Shown here one piece after another: positions 43,134 to 51,789 of a DNA stretch of 64,000 nucleotides. Position numbers and translations under genes: made by a program. Below the pieces are notes generated by a model, which saw only the letters and a list, made by a program, of their open reading frames with translations, had not been told where the DNA came from and searched no databases. Positions within the stretch are counted from its first letter, which is position 1. The number at the start of each line of letters is the position of its first letter. The DNA comes from Sagittula sp048553715 (lineage in GTDB: Bacteria; Pseudomonadota; Alphaproteobacteria; Rhodobacterales; Rhodobacteraceae), in contig NZ_JBLZNC010000002.1 in the NCBI RefSeq assembly GCF_048553715.1, positions 477,269 to 541,268 of the forward strand, in the 5' to 3' direction.

Positions 43134-44780
43134 TCATCGATTTGCCCGAGCCAGCAAACTCACGGCCAAAAGGCCGGTCAGGATCACCAACATCGCTGCA
43201 GGTGCGGCGCCTCCGAGGTTTTCCAAAGACGCCTGCTCATGCACGCGTGTGGCCAGTGTTTCATAGTTGAACGGGCGCAAAAGCAAGGTGGCAGGCAGTT
43301 CTTTGACGCTGTCGACGAAAACCAGAAGCAAAGCGGAGGCGATCGAACCGCGGACCAGCGGGTAATAGATTGATGTCAGAACTTGCCCACGCGACCGCCC
43401 CAGACTGCGCGCAGCCAAAGGCAGATTGGGCGAGACACGCTCCATCGCGGCGTCCGCCGCCCCCTGCGCGATGGCGAAGAAGCGCACACAATACGCCAGC
43501 ACCAGCGCAAATGCCGTGCCTGTCAGAACCAAGCCCGGATCCCACCCCGTCAACGCCAGAACACCATCGGCCATCGTGTTGTCGATGGCAGCCAGAGGAA
43601 TCAGGATGCCCACGCCCAGAACCGCCCCGGGTGCTGCGTAGCCGATCGTGGTCACAGGCAGCAGCAGACGTGGCAGGCGCTGCCCCGACAGGCGCACGCC
43701 GTACACCAAGAACACGCCTGCGGCGACCGTAAGGCAGGCCGCAAGCCCGCACACGATCAGAGTGTTAAGCCCCGCGTGCCACAAGCGGCTGTCCAACCAG
43801 AGCTCTGCATTCGACAGCGCGTGGGACATGATGACAGAGGTCGGCAAGACAAACCCCAGCAACAGGGGCAGTACACAGGCCGTCATCGCCAGATATCCGC
43901 GCCATCCCGCAAGTTTGCGGCGCGTGACAGGACGGCTGCGCGTCGAAAGGTTAAAGAACTGCATCTTGCGGCGGGACAATTTCTCGAGCGTGACCAGACA
44001 GACCACCATCATCAGTACCACCGATGCGATCTGGGCCGCCCCGCCTGCGTTGTTCGATTCCAGCCAGACCGAGAAAATGCCGGTGGTCAGGGTCTGCACG
44101 GCGAAATAATCGACGGTGCCGAAGTCATTGATGCTTTCCATCATCACGATAGCCGTGCCCGCAGCAATGGCCGGGCGCGCCAGCGGCAGACCCACGCGCC
44201 AGAACCGCGCGAACCCGCCCGCCCCGAGAGAGCGCGCCACCTCATCCGAAGAAGCGGACTGTTCACGGAACGCCGCGCGGGCCAGCAAATAGACGTAAGG
44301 AAACTGCGCCGCCGCCAACACCAGAATGGCCGCGCCGAGCGAGCGGATTTCGGGAAACCAGTAGTCACGCGCTGTCTGCCAGCCAAAGAACTGGCGCAGC
44401 GCCGTCTGCACCGGCCCCGCATATTCCAGAAAATCCACCAGGGCGTAGGCGCCCACATAGGCCGGAATGCCCAAGGGCAGCAGCAAAGCCCATTCCAGCC
44501 AACGCCGCCCCGGAAAGTCATGCCGCGCCACCAGCCAAGCCGCTCCGGTTCCCACCATCGCCGCCAGAACGCCCACGCCAACTGCCAATTGCGCGGTCGT
44601 CGTCACGTAGCGCGGCAAGGTGGTCGCGATCAGATGCGGCCAGATGTTTTCCTTGGGAAACAGCGCGATACCGAACACCGCCAGAATAGGCGCACAGACA
44701 ATGACCGCGATCATCACGGCCCCCAGCGACCACCGGTCCGGAAGGGGCAAACTGCGGCGCAGCGTCTTGGTTATGGCCAT
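43134..44780 (-). CDS. Iron(III) ABC transporter permease, fused two-domain type
   Basis: A 548-residue permease with about twelve membrane helices in two BPD_transp_1 halves, as in FbpB/SfuB-type ferric iron importers. The EAA-like loops are in EVARSLGAGGFARFWRVGLP (first half) and NLPLAARSLGRSRGQVLTS (second). No binding protein or ATPase is adjacent, so partners must be elsewhere. ATG 44780 starts the family N-terminus; a longer frame to 44957 overlaps the divergent gene's promoter and start and is rejected. Confidence 0.87.
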   Translation of the reverse strand: MAITKTLRRSLPLPDRWSLGAVMIAVIVCAPILAVFGIALFPKENIWPHLIATTLPRYVTTTAQLAVGVGVLAAMVGTGAAWLVARHDFPGRRWLEWALLLPLGIPAYVGAYALVDFLEYAGPVQTALRQFFGWQTARDYWFPEIRSLGAAILVLAAAQFPYVYLLARAAFREQSASSDEVARSLGAGGFARFWRVGLPLARPAIAAGTAIVMMESINDFGTVDYFAVQTLTTGIFSVWLESNNAGGAAQIASVVLMMVVCLVTLEKLSRRKMQFFNLSTRSRPVTRRKLAGWRGYLAMTACVLPLLLGFVLPTSVIMSHALSNAELWLDSRLWHAGLNTLIVCGLAACLTVAAGVFLVYGVRLSGQRLPRLLLPVTTIGYAAPGAVLGVGILIPLAAIDNTMADGVLALTGWDPGLVLTGTAFALVLAYCVRFFAIAQGAADAAMERVSPNLPLAARSLGRSRGQVLTSIYYPLVRGSIASALLLVFVDSVKELPATLLLRPFNYETLATRVHEQASLENLGGAAPAAMLVILTGLLAVSLLARANR

Positions 44781-44867
44781 GCAAAGACCCTTTCTGCGGT
44801 TTTCCTCAGGCAGAAAAGGCTTATAGTGCCACAGTCGAGCAACGGAAACCCTAAGACGTCTGAACCC

Positions 44868-45749
44868 ATGCAGGTGATCCTTCACACTGGCGTGCATTGC
44901 ACAGACGAGGATCGCATCCTCAAGTGCCTGCTGCGCAACGCCGAAAACTGGCGCCACGAGGGCGTCGCCATTCCCGGTCCGTCAAAGTACCGAAAGCTCT
45001 TGGCGGGCTCGATTGCCAAGCTCAAGAACGCGACACCCGACGAGGATGTGCGCGATGTACTGCTTGACGCCATCCTGACAGAGGACCCCGGCAAGATCGA
45101 CCGCCTTATCCTGTCGAACGAGAACTTCTTTTCCGTGCCCAAGCTGGCGGTGCAAAATGCCCGCCTATATCTGCGGGCAGAGGCGCGTCTGGAAACCTTT
45201 GCGCGGATTTTCGAACAGGACGACGTCGAGATCTACATGGGGCTGCGCGATCCGGCGACCTTCCTTCCGGCGGTTTTTGCGGCCAGCCCGCACCCGACAT
45301 TCGAGAGTTTTCTGGATGGCATGGATCCGATGCAGATGCGCTGGTCGGATTTGATCCGCCGGATTCGCGACCGCCTGCCCCATGTCCCGATCACCCTGTG
45401 GTGCAATGAAGACACCCCGCTGATCTGGGGTCAGGTCATCCGAGAGTTGGCAGGCATAGAACTGACACGCAAGATCACCGGCGCGTTTGATGTCTTCAGC
45501 CAGATTATCGACCGTGAGGGGATGAAACGGTTCCGCGCCTTTCTGGCAGGGAACCCCAATATCAACGAAATTCAGAAGCGTCGCGTCATGGCTGCGTTTC
45601 TCGACAAATACGCCAAAGATGAAGAGATCGAAGAGGCCGTGGACATTCCTGGCTGGGACGCGGCCTATGTCGACATGCTGACAGAGCTGTACGAGGACGA
45701 TCTGGACACGATTTCCCGCATGCCCGGCGTGACGCTGATCACGCCCTAA
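44868..45749 (+). CDS. Conserved hypothetical protein (293 residues)
   Basis: A soluble protein of 293 residues starting MQVILHTGVHCTDEDRILKC. It has a sulfotransferase-like or P-loop-like beginning (strand, GVHCTDEDR loop, helix) but no clear Walker motif. Later segments are LETFARIFEQDDVEIYMGLR and an acidic C-terminus (KDEEIEEAVDIPGWDAAY). I recall it as a conserved Rhodobacterales protein of unknown function. The ATG at 44868 is chosen; the very long upstream frame lies antisense to the permease gene. Confidence 0.72.
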   Translation: MQVILHTGVHCTDEDRILKCLLRNAENWRHEGVAIPGPSKYRKLLAGSIAKLKNATPDEDVRDVLLDAILTEDPGKIDRLILSNENFFSVPKLAVQNARLYLRAEARLETFARIFEQDDVEIYMGLRDPATFLPAVFAASPHPTFESFLDGMDPMQMRWSDLIRRIRDRLPHVPITLWCNEDTPLIWGQVIRELAGIELTRKITGAFDVFSQIIDREGMKRFRAFLAGNPNINEIQKRRVMAAFLDKYAKDEEIEEAVDIPGWDAAYVDMLTELYEDDLDTISRMPGVTLITP

Positions 45750-45853
45750 AGGCGACGTTTATGCTGTATGCAGGATAAACTGGCAGCACTGCCGGGTTGA
45801 GCCAAATGTCCTCGCAGGCTACGGGGAGGCAGCAAGGCGACGGAATCGGCACC

Positions 45854-46744
45854 ATGAGCAGAAAGATGAAACTGGCATTGGGCAGCCTTGTGCTGGGCGG
45901 GATCGTTCTGGCGCTGAAAACGCTCGCGTGGTGGCTGACCGGTTCGGTCGCGCTGCTGTCGGACGCACTGGAAAGCACGGTCAATCTGGCCACGGCCTTT
46001 GCTGCATTGGTGGCGGTTCAGGTGGCGGCGCGCCCCGCTGATTCCCAACACCCTTGGGGCCACCACAAGGCCGAGTATTTCTCTGCCGTGCTTGAAGGGG
46101 TGATGATCTGTGTCGCTGCGCTGTTCATCCTTCATCAGGCGTGGGAGGGCTTTCAATCGCCACGCGTCATTGATGCGCCGCTGACCGGTCTGGTCATCAA
46201 TGCCGTCGCGACCGCCCTGAACGGCGCATGGGCACTGGTCCTGATCCGCCGTGGTCGCAGCCTGCGGTCCCCTGCCCTTGTCGCCGATGGCAAACACCTG
46301 TGGACCGATGTGATGACCTCTGTCGGGGTGGCTGCGGGCGTCTTGCTGGCGCTTCTGACCGGCTGGTGGCTGCTAGACCCGCTGATGGCCGTGTTGGTGG
46401 CGGTCAACATCCTATGGTCCGGCTGGCGGGTGATGAGCAGCTCGCTGAGCGGTTTGCTCGATGAATCCGTTCCCGATGACGAACTCGCCCGCATCCGTGA
46501 CGTGATTGCAGAAAACGCCGATGGCGCGGTCGAAGCACATGACCTGCGCACGCGCCACGCCGGTGCGGCAACCTTTGTAGAATTTCATCTGGTTGTGCCG
46601 GGAGAGACCACGGTGTTTGACGCCCACGAGATTTGTGACCGCATTGAACACGCCATGCATGACGCCGTGCCGCAAAGCCGCGTCACCATCCATGTGGAAC
46701 CGGAACATAAGTCAAAACATCAGGGGATTGTGGTTCTCGACTAA
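45854..46744 (+). CDS. Cation diffusion facilitator (CDF) metal exporter
   Basis: About 296 residues with six membrane helices and a C-terminal cytoplasmic domain. The metal-site helices are LLSDALESTVNLATAF and GKHLWTDVMTSVGV (HxxxD), with QHPWGHHKAEYFSAVLEG in between. The C-terminus has the ferredoxin-like domain (VEAHDLRTRHAGAATFVEFH). It exports divalent metals such as Zn or Fe in exchange for protons. Starts at 45797 (TTG) and 45806 are alternatives; 45854 has a modest GGAATCGG upstream. The DALESxVN variant is typical for alphaproteobacterial CDFs. Confidence 0.88.
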   Translation: MSRKMKLALGSLVLGGIVLALKTLAWWLTGSVALLSDALESTVNLATAFAALVAVQVAARPADSQHPWGHHKAEYFSAVLEGVMICVAALFILHQAWEGFQSPRVIDAPLTGLVINAVATALNGAWALVLIRRGRSLRSPALVADGKHLWTDVMTSVGVAAGVLLALLTGWWLLDPLMAVLVAVNILWSGWRVMSSSLSGLLDESVPDDELARIRDVIAENADGAVEAHDLRTRHAGAATFVEFHLVVPGETTVFDAHEICDRIEHAMHDAVPQSRVTIHVEPEHKSKHQGIVVLD

Positions 46745-46789
46745 GGACCTCTGCTCCCTGCCGGACCATCCCCGGACGGAAACGCAGAA

Positions 46790-46823
46790 ACGCAGCTTCC
46801 GACGGCTGTGCCGGAAGCTGCGT
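46790..46823. terminator. Hairpin between convergent CDF and gapR genes
   Basis: ACGCAGCTTCCG / CGGAAGCTGCGT, a perfect 12-bp stem with a 10-base loop. T-rich sequence follows only after a few bases, so it is a probable bidirectional terminator. Confidence 0.65.
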
Positions 46824-46863
46824 CCAATATTATTCTTAACGCGCCTGACCTGCGGCCAAGTGA

Positions 46864-47121
46864 TCAGGCCATGCCCAGCGCGGCCTTGTACATTTCCAGC
46901 ACCGCCTCTTCTTCGGCGATGTCATCGGCGTCGCGCTTGCGCAAGCTGATGACCTTGCGCATGACCTTGGTGTCGTAGCCGCGGCCCTTTGCCTCTGCCA
47001 TGACTTCCTTGATCTGCTCTGCGATCTCTTTCTTCTCTTCTTCCAGCCGTTCGACGCGCTCGATGAACTGGGTCAGCTCGCCTGCGGCGACACCATAGCT
47101 GTCACTGGGGGTATCCTGCAT
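46864..47121 (-). CDS. gapR: DUF2312 nucleoid protein GapR
   Basis: An 85-residue coiled-coil protein. The DUF2312 core is AGELTQFIERVERLEEEKKE, then IKEVMAEAKGRGYDTKVMRK and VISLRKRDADDIAEEEAVLE. This is the GapR family, which in Caulobacter forms a dimer-of-dimers clamp on overtwisted DNA ahead of replication and transcription and is cell-cycle linked. Full length and charge pattern fit. It is separate and convergent with the CDF gene. Confidence 0.93.
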   Translation of the reverse strand: MQDTPSDSYGVAAGELTQFIERVERLEEEKKEIAEQIKEVMAEAKGRGYDTKVMRKVISLRKRDADDIAEEEAVLEMYKAALGMA

Positions 47122-47245
47122 ATCTTGCCTCCTGCGGGTGTTGCGTTCGGATACAGCCGTGCCGCGCGCGCATCAAGGGGCTTGCGCAGCTCAAGGGCCT
47201 GCTTTACCCGAACCAAAGTTTGTTTACGGGAACGGAGAATGCGGC

Positions 47246-47461
47246 ATGGAATGGCTGATCTGGGTCGGAGTGATCATGTCTGTGATCGGTCTTGTCGGGC
47301 TGGTGTTAAGCATTGTCCGCGTCTGGCGCGCCCGCCGTGCCGGTCTGACCGACGATGAGCTGCGTCAGGCCGTACAGCGCGCGATGCCGCTGAACATGGG
47401 CTCTCTTTTTCTGTCTACCCTTGGCCTGATGGCTGTGATCATGGGCATTTTTCTGGTCTGA
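47246..47461 (+). CDS. Small two-helix membrane protein
   Basis: A 71-residue protein with two transmembrane segments (WLIWVGVIMSVIGLVGLVLS and FLSTLGLMAVIMGIFLV) joined by a short charged loop (RVWRARRAGLTDDELRQAVQ). GGAG lies nine bases before the ATG at 47246; a longer in-frame start at 47138 lacks support. No function known. It is divergent from gapR and convergent with the FadJ-like gene. Confidence 0.7.
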   Translation: MEWLIWVGVIMSVIGLVGLVLSIVRVWRARRAGLTDDELRQAVQRAMPLNMGSLFLSTLGLMAVIMGIFLV

Positions 47462-47469
47462 TCCGCCAC

Positions 47470-49452
47470 TCACGGCTGGCTGACAAAACTGCGACCGTAT
47501 TTGATGTGCTCTGCCCAATCGGGTGTCGGCGTCCAGAAGGCACGGTCGGGATGATCCATACGCTCCAAAAGCTTCATCAGCTTCAGCATGCCCATCTGTC
47601 CTGCTGCCATCATCGGCCCGCCTTTGACGCGTGGGAAATCCAGCGCAAGAATGGCGACCGCGTCGATGTCCGAGGCTTTCTGCGCCATGCCGGACTGTAA
47701 CAACCGCGCGCCCTCATTCGCCACAGCCGCGATCAGGATATGGACGATGTGATCGGGGTCAAACGTTTGCGGATCACGCCGCGCGTTGAGCAGCCTCTTC
47801 ACAACGCCTGCCCGCTCGGCGCCGTCATCCGTCCAATTGTAAAAGCCACGGCCCGCGACCCAGCCCTCGCGCCCTTCGGCGATGAGCAGGGCCGACCAGT
47901 TGTCTGCCCCCTCGGCACGCTGCGCCTTGGCCAGATCCTGCAGGCCGCGCATATCACGGGTGCGAAACGGCGGTCGCCCCCACCCCCAGTGTTCGACGGC
48001 GTCATCGACCTCGTAAGGGTCGGCCCCCATGTCCAGCAAAGCATCCGCCGCGCGATGCAGGGCCGCCGCCAAACGGCCGGCAATGCTGTCACCACGTGAC
48101 TTCACATGCACCGGAACCTTGTTCATCCGCTCCGCCAGCGCACGCCCATAGGCCACCTGTTCGGCGCTGCAGACCGGTCCTTCGACAATCTCGACCAAAC
48201 GGGTGGAAAACACCGGTGGCGCAAACCGCAGGCCCAGCGCATCCACGCGGGATGACATGGCCACAGCGCGCACTGTGCCTTCAGGCGCGGGCACCGATCC
48301 CTGACCGCGCGCTGCATGAATGACAATGTCCGCACCATCGATCATGTCAGCGCTGCTGCCGTGATTTAAAAGCTCCAGCCGCGCCTTGCTTTGCTCTTGG
48401 GACAGGCCCCCGCCTTTGACACCGGTGGCGAATATCTCGCGCAGCTGTTCGACGCCTTCGCCCAGCGCCTCGGCGTCATGGGCGCCCCAGTTCACCCCAA
48501 GCCCTGCATTCAGTGCCGACACGGCAATCTGCATGGCCAAGGGACCCTGCCCCAGAACCGCGATCCGGTCGATCTGCGGGGGCGCGATGTCCTGCGGCAA
48601 GGCAAACCGCCGCGCCGAGCGTTCAGCGGTAAAGGCATGCCGCAACGCCTGCGCCGCCTCTGACGCAAGGCAGCTTTCAAAGGCGTCCTGCTCCATGCCC
48701 AAACCGGCCTCGAACGGCAAAAGCGGCACCGCTTCTACCAGATCAATCACATGCGCCTGTCCCGCGTGGCTGTCATCCTTTGCAAGCGCACTGCGATATT
48801 TGGCAATCGCCTGCGCGTAACCTGCATAATCCGCCAGCATATCCATCCGGTCGCGCGTCGGGCGCAACGCCGCCGTCCCAGTGGGTAAGGTGTCGCGAAA
48901 CGCCAAGGCGGCGGTGCGCAAATCACCATCGACGATCTCATCGACCAAACCACGCCCGACACCGCGATCAGCGATGACAGAGCCGCCCGTGGTCAAAAGG
49001 TGCAGCGCCTGTGCGGTGGGCAACAAACGCGGAAGCCGCTGCGTCGCCCCGGCGGAGGGGGGCAACCCCATACGGATTTCAGGCAGACCCATCCGGGTTC
49101 CGGGCTGCGCGATGCGATAATCGGCGGCCAGCGCCAATTCCAACCCGCCGCCGAAAGCCGTGCCATGCAGTGCCGCGATCACCGGTTTGGGCATTGCCTC
49201 CACACGGTCACACAAATCGCGCAGAAACGGAGCCTTCAGTCCGCTTTGATATTCCGTCAGATCCGAACCAGCGGGAAAAGTGCTCCCGGTGCCAAGCAGA
49301 ACAACCACCTCGACAGAGGTGTCCGCTTCGGCGCGATCCAGCGCCGCCATCAAACCCGCCCGCACCGCATGCGACAGGCTGTTGACCGGCGGATGGTCGA
49401 TGCTCAGGAACGCCACACGATCCGTGACGGAATAATGGATGCCTTCTGCCAT
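47470..49452 (-). CDS. FadJ-like enoyl-CoA hydratase with degenerate 3-hydroxyacyl-CoA dehydrogenase half
   Basis: A 660-residue protein. The N-terminal crotonase domain is intact: oxyanion loop TFPAGSDLTEY, catalytic Glu in GGGLELALAADYR (about residue 105) and Glu in GLPEIRMG (about 125). The second half has the 3-hydroxyacyl-CoA dehydrogenase layout, but the Rossmann loop reads GQGPLA instead of GxGxxG, the catalytic His of HFFSP is not there (LRFAPPVF), and the NTS and GFVGNR motifs are lost. The C-terminal helical domain ends HIKYGRSF. It is probably a hydratase only. ATG 49452 is chosen, with 49473 and 49515 as alternatives. Confidence 0.8.
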   Translation of the reverse strand: MAEGIHYSVTDRVAFLSIDHPPVNSLSHAVRAGLMAALDRAEADTSVEVVVLLGTGSTFPAGSDLTEYQSGLKAPFLRDLCDRVEAMPKPVIAALHGTAFGGGLELALAADYRIAQPGTRMGLPEIRMGLPPSAGATQRLPRLLPTAQALHLLTTGGSVIADRGVGRGLVDEIVDGDLRTAALAFRDTLPTGTAALRPTRDRMDMLADYAGYAQAIAKYRSALAKDDSHAGQAHVIDLVEAVPLLPFEAGLGMEQDAFESCLASEAAQALRHAFTAERSARRFALPQDIAPPQIDRIAVLGQGPLAMQIAVSALNAGLGVNWGAHDAEALGEGVEQLREIFATGVKGGGLSQEQSKARLELLNHGSSADMIDGADIVIHAARGQGSVPAPEGTVRAVAMSSRVDALGLRFAPPVFSTRLVEIVEGPVCSAEQVAYGRALAERMNKVPVHVKSRGDSIAGRLAAALHRAADALLDMGADPYEVDDAVEHWGWGRPPFRTRDMRGLQDLAKAQRAEGADNWSALLIAEGREGWVAGRGFYNWTDDGAERAGVVKRLLNARRDPQTFDPDHIVHILIAAVANEGARLLQSGMAQKASDIDAVAILALDFPRVKGGPMMAAGQMGMLKLMKLLERMDHPDRAFWTPTPDWAEHIKYGRSFVSQP

Positions 49453-49606
49453 ACGCCTGCCGTCGCGCGCCATTCTGACACGCCCCTTTTGCCCCACGAC
49501 ACGATTTCGTGCCATTTTGCAGACAATTAGACTCTAATCAGCGCGGCAAGGCAACTTATTCACAGGCTAAGGCCGCACGTCGTCGCAAACGCGCGGCACG
49601 CAGGCC

Positions 49607-49819
49607 TCAGACCGGCATGTTGTCAAAGAAATCCTCGGCATCCTGCTCGGTCACGCGGGTCAGGGTTTCCCGTGCCCAAGCCGGGATACGCTGACCGGAA
49701 GATCTGAGCGCATCCAGCCGTCGTCGCAAATCACAAAGCGCATCGGTTCTTCGGTCCTGCGGCATCAGTTCGACACGGCGGCACAGGTCTTCGAGTTGTT
49801 GATGGTGTAGGTTCGTCAT
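49607..49819 (-). CDS. Small conserved protein (70 residues)
   Basis: A 70-residue helical protein starting MTNLHHQQLEDLCRRVELMP, with a charged middle (DALCDLRRRLDALRSSGQRI) and acidic end (VTEQDAEDFFDNMPV). A textbook ribosome binding site GGAGGAATAG precedes the ATG, so it is very likely real. Function unknown. Confidence 0.78.
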   Translation of the reverse strand: MTNLHHQQLEDLCRRVELMPQDRRTDALCDLRRRLDALRSSGQRIPAWARETLTRVTEQDAEDFFDNMPV

Positions 49820-49965
49820 CTATTCCTCCCGATTTTATGATTTTCACGTACGGTCTTAATGGGCTGTTTTGATCTCCTGTCAGGGGCGCGATGCCCCGAT
49901 TCTCCCTGCGGATAATGTGGCACAACAAGCCGATCATTTCATTAATTCAAAAACGCAAAGGCCCC

Positions 49966-49997
49966 TTGATACACATTCAATTATCATTATATGAAAT
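49966..49997 (+). promoter_or_regulatory. Candidate promoter and operator of the sulfur operon
   Basis: TTGATA (49966-49971) and TATATG (49988-49993) are spaced 16 bases apart and resemble -35/-10 boxes. An imperfect inverted repeat ATTCA (49975-49979) / TGAAAT (49992-49997) overlaps the -10 box, where a repressor could block transcription. Confidence 0.5.
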
Positions 49998-50020
49998 CTA
50001 CAGCACACAAGGAGGCCGTC

Positions 50021-50884
50021 ATGTCACCAGAAGTCACCGCCTTTTTCGACGAGGCGACAAACACCATTTCCTATGTCGTCCGTGATCCGAACGGCAAAGC
50101 TTGCGCTGTGATCGACAGCGTGCTGGATTTTGACTACGCCTCTGGCCGCACGGACACGAAATCGGCCGACCAGATCATCGCGCATATCAAGTCCGAAGGT
50201 CTGGAGTGCCAATGGCTGCTGGAAAGCCATGTGCACGCCGACCACCTCAGCGCCGCACCCTATATTCAACAACAGGTCGGCGGAAAGATCGGGATCGGTG
50301 ACAATATCCGCATCGTGCAGGATACCTTTGGCAAGGTATTCAACGAAGGTACGGCCTTTGAACGCGACGGATCGCAGTTTGACCAACTGTTTGCCGAAGG
50401 TGACAGTGTTCACATCGGGCAATTGCGCGTGGATGTGTTGCATACGCCGGGCCACACCCCCGCCTGCCTGACCTATGTCATTGGCGATGCGGCGTTTGTG
50501 GGGGACACGCTGTTCATGCCTGATTTCGGCACCGCGCGCTGTGATTTCCCCGGCGGGTCGGCGGAAACGCTCTATGCCTCGATCCAGAAGATCCTCGCGC
50601 TGCCCGATGAGACACGCATCTTCGTGGGCCACGATTACAAGGCACCGGGCCGCGAGGATTATGCCTGGGAGACCACCGTTGGTGAGCAGAAGGCCCGCAA
50701 TATCCACATCGGAGGAGGCGCGGACCGCGACAGCTTTGTCGATATGCGCCAGACGCGGGACGCGCAACTGGCCATGCCGCGTCTGATCATCCCGTCCCTG
50801 CAGGTCAACATGCGTGCGGGACAGATGCCCGAGGCGGATGAAAACGGGGATGTTTTCCTCAAGGTGCCGGTCAACAAGCTCTGA
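50021..50884 (+). CDS. ETHE1-like metallo-beta-lactamase (persulfide dioxygenase/Blh type)
   Basis: A 287-residue MBL-fold protein with the HVHADHLSAA motif (HxHxDH), THTPGHTPACLTYV, GDTLFMPDFGTARCDFPGG and VGHDYKAPGR at the positions typical for ETHE1/persulfide dioxygenases and Blh. It should bind one Fe(II) and oxidise glutathione persulfide or a similar thiol persulfide to sulfite. AAGGAGG seven bases upstream fixes the ATG at 50021. It is the first gene of a four-gene operon with two YeeE/YedE halves and DUF442. The DUF442 domain that is fused to Blh in some bacteria is a separate gene here (51790). Confidence 0.88.
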   Translation: MSPEVTAFFDEATNTISYVVRDPNGKACAVIDSVLDFDYASGRTDTKSADQIIAHIKSEGLECQWLLESHVHADHLSAAPYIQQQVGGKIGIGDNIRIVQDTFGKVFNEGTAFERDGSQFDQLFAEGDSVHIGQLRVDVLHTPGHTPACLTYVIGDAAFVGDTLFMPDFGTARCDFPGGSAETLYASIQKILALPDETRIFVGHDYKAPGREDYAWETTVGEQKARNIHIGGGADRDSFVDMRQTRDAQLAMPRLIIPSLQVNMRAGQMPEADENGDVFLKVPVNKL

Positions 50885-50915
50885 CCGGCGGAACAAAACA
50901 TACAGGAACGACAAC

Positions 50916-51341
50916 ATGCCAATGGATTGGATTTGGGGGCTGATCGGCGGTTTGCTGATCGGCACCGGGGGCGCGGTGTATCTGCTGGGCAACGGCAAGA
51001 TCATGGGCGCCAGCGGAATCATAGGCGGTCTGGTCGACGGATCAGGCCGCAACACAGCGCTTGAACGGGCGCTGTTTCTTCTGGGCGTCGCCGCCCTGCC
51101 GCTGCTTTTGTTGCCGTTTGTCGGGTCGGCTGACACGCATGTGACGGACAATCCGGCGGTCCTGATCGCCGCCGGGCTGCTGGTCGGGCTCGGCACGCGA
51201 CTGGCCAATGGCTGCACCTCCGGCCACGGGGTCTGCGGCATGTCGCGACTGTCGCTGCGCGGCTTTGTGGCCACGACCTGCTACATCGGCGCGGGGGGCC
51301 TGTCCGTCGTTCTGTTTCGTCACATTTTGGGGGTGATCTGA
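50916..51341 (+). CDS. YeeE/YedE family sulfur transporter, first half
   Basis: A 141-residue membrane protein with four to five hydrophobic segments. The YeeE/YedE motif GLGTRLANGCTSGHGVCGMSR with its conserved cysteines is visible near residue 90-110. Full-size relatives carry thiosulfate or sulfur compounds across the membrane; half-size proteins work in pairs. It is followed by the second half after one base, so the pair probably forms one transporter. Confidence 0.88.
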   Translation: MPMDWIWGLIGGLLIGTGGAVYLLGNGKIMGASGIIGGLVDGSGRNTALERALFLLGVAALPLLLLPFVGSADTHVTDNPAVLIAAGLLVGLGTRLANGCTSGHGVCGMSRLSLRGFVATTCYIGAGGLSVVLFRHILGVI

Positions 51342-51342
51342 T

Positions 51343-51780
51343 ATGTTGCGTCATGTGATTGCGCTTCTGGCTGGTGGGCTGTTTGGCGCGGGCCTGTTGG
51401 TTTCGGGCATGACCGACACCACGAAGGTGCAGGGATGGCTGGATATTTTCGGCAATTGGGACCCGACATTGGCTTTTGTCATGGGGGGCGCCATGATCCC
51501 GATGGCCGTGGCATGGATGGTAAGACGCGGGCGCAGCACATCGCTGACCGGTGCGGCGCTGCCGCCACCGCCGTCGACGCGCCTTGACCGGCAATTGATC
51601 GTGGGATCGGTCATGTTCGGCATGGGCTGGGGCCTTGCCGGCCTGTGCCCCGGACCGGCCATCGCCGCGCTCAGCTTTGGTGGCGCAAACCTGTATATCT
51701 TCGTTGCGGCCATGATCGTCGGCATGCTGGGTGCACCGGTGGTGCGCACGCATCTGGACAGAGCCGTTCCGGCAGAATAA
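51343..51780 (+). CDS. YeeE/YedE family sulfur transporter, second half
   Basis: A 145-residue membrane protein, the partner of the previous gene. Conserved stretches are GAGLLVSGMTDTTKVQGWLD, the aspartate-containing FGNWDPTLAFVMGGAMIPM and GMGWGLAGLCPGPAIAALSF with the conserved cysteine. The two overlap functionally with the PmpA/PmpB pairs of sulfur operons. Confidence 0.88.
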   Translation: MLRHVIALLAGGLFGAGLLVSGMTDTTKVQGWLDIFGNWDPTLAFVMGGAMIPMAVAWMVRRGRSTSLTGAALPPPPSTRLDRQLIVGSVMFGMGWGLAGLCPGPAIAALSFGGANLYIFVAAMIVGMLGAPVVRTHLDRAVPAE

Positions 51781-51789
51781 GCCTGTGTC

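Noticed and set aside
43383..44867. Long in-frame extension of the 44868 gene
   Set aside because: It runs antisense to the permease gene; the ATG at 44868 begins a protein-like sequence.
49731..49937. A 68-residue minus-strand frame
   Set aside because: It overlaps the better supported small gene at 49607-49819, which has a strong ribosome binding site.
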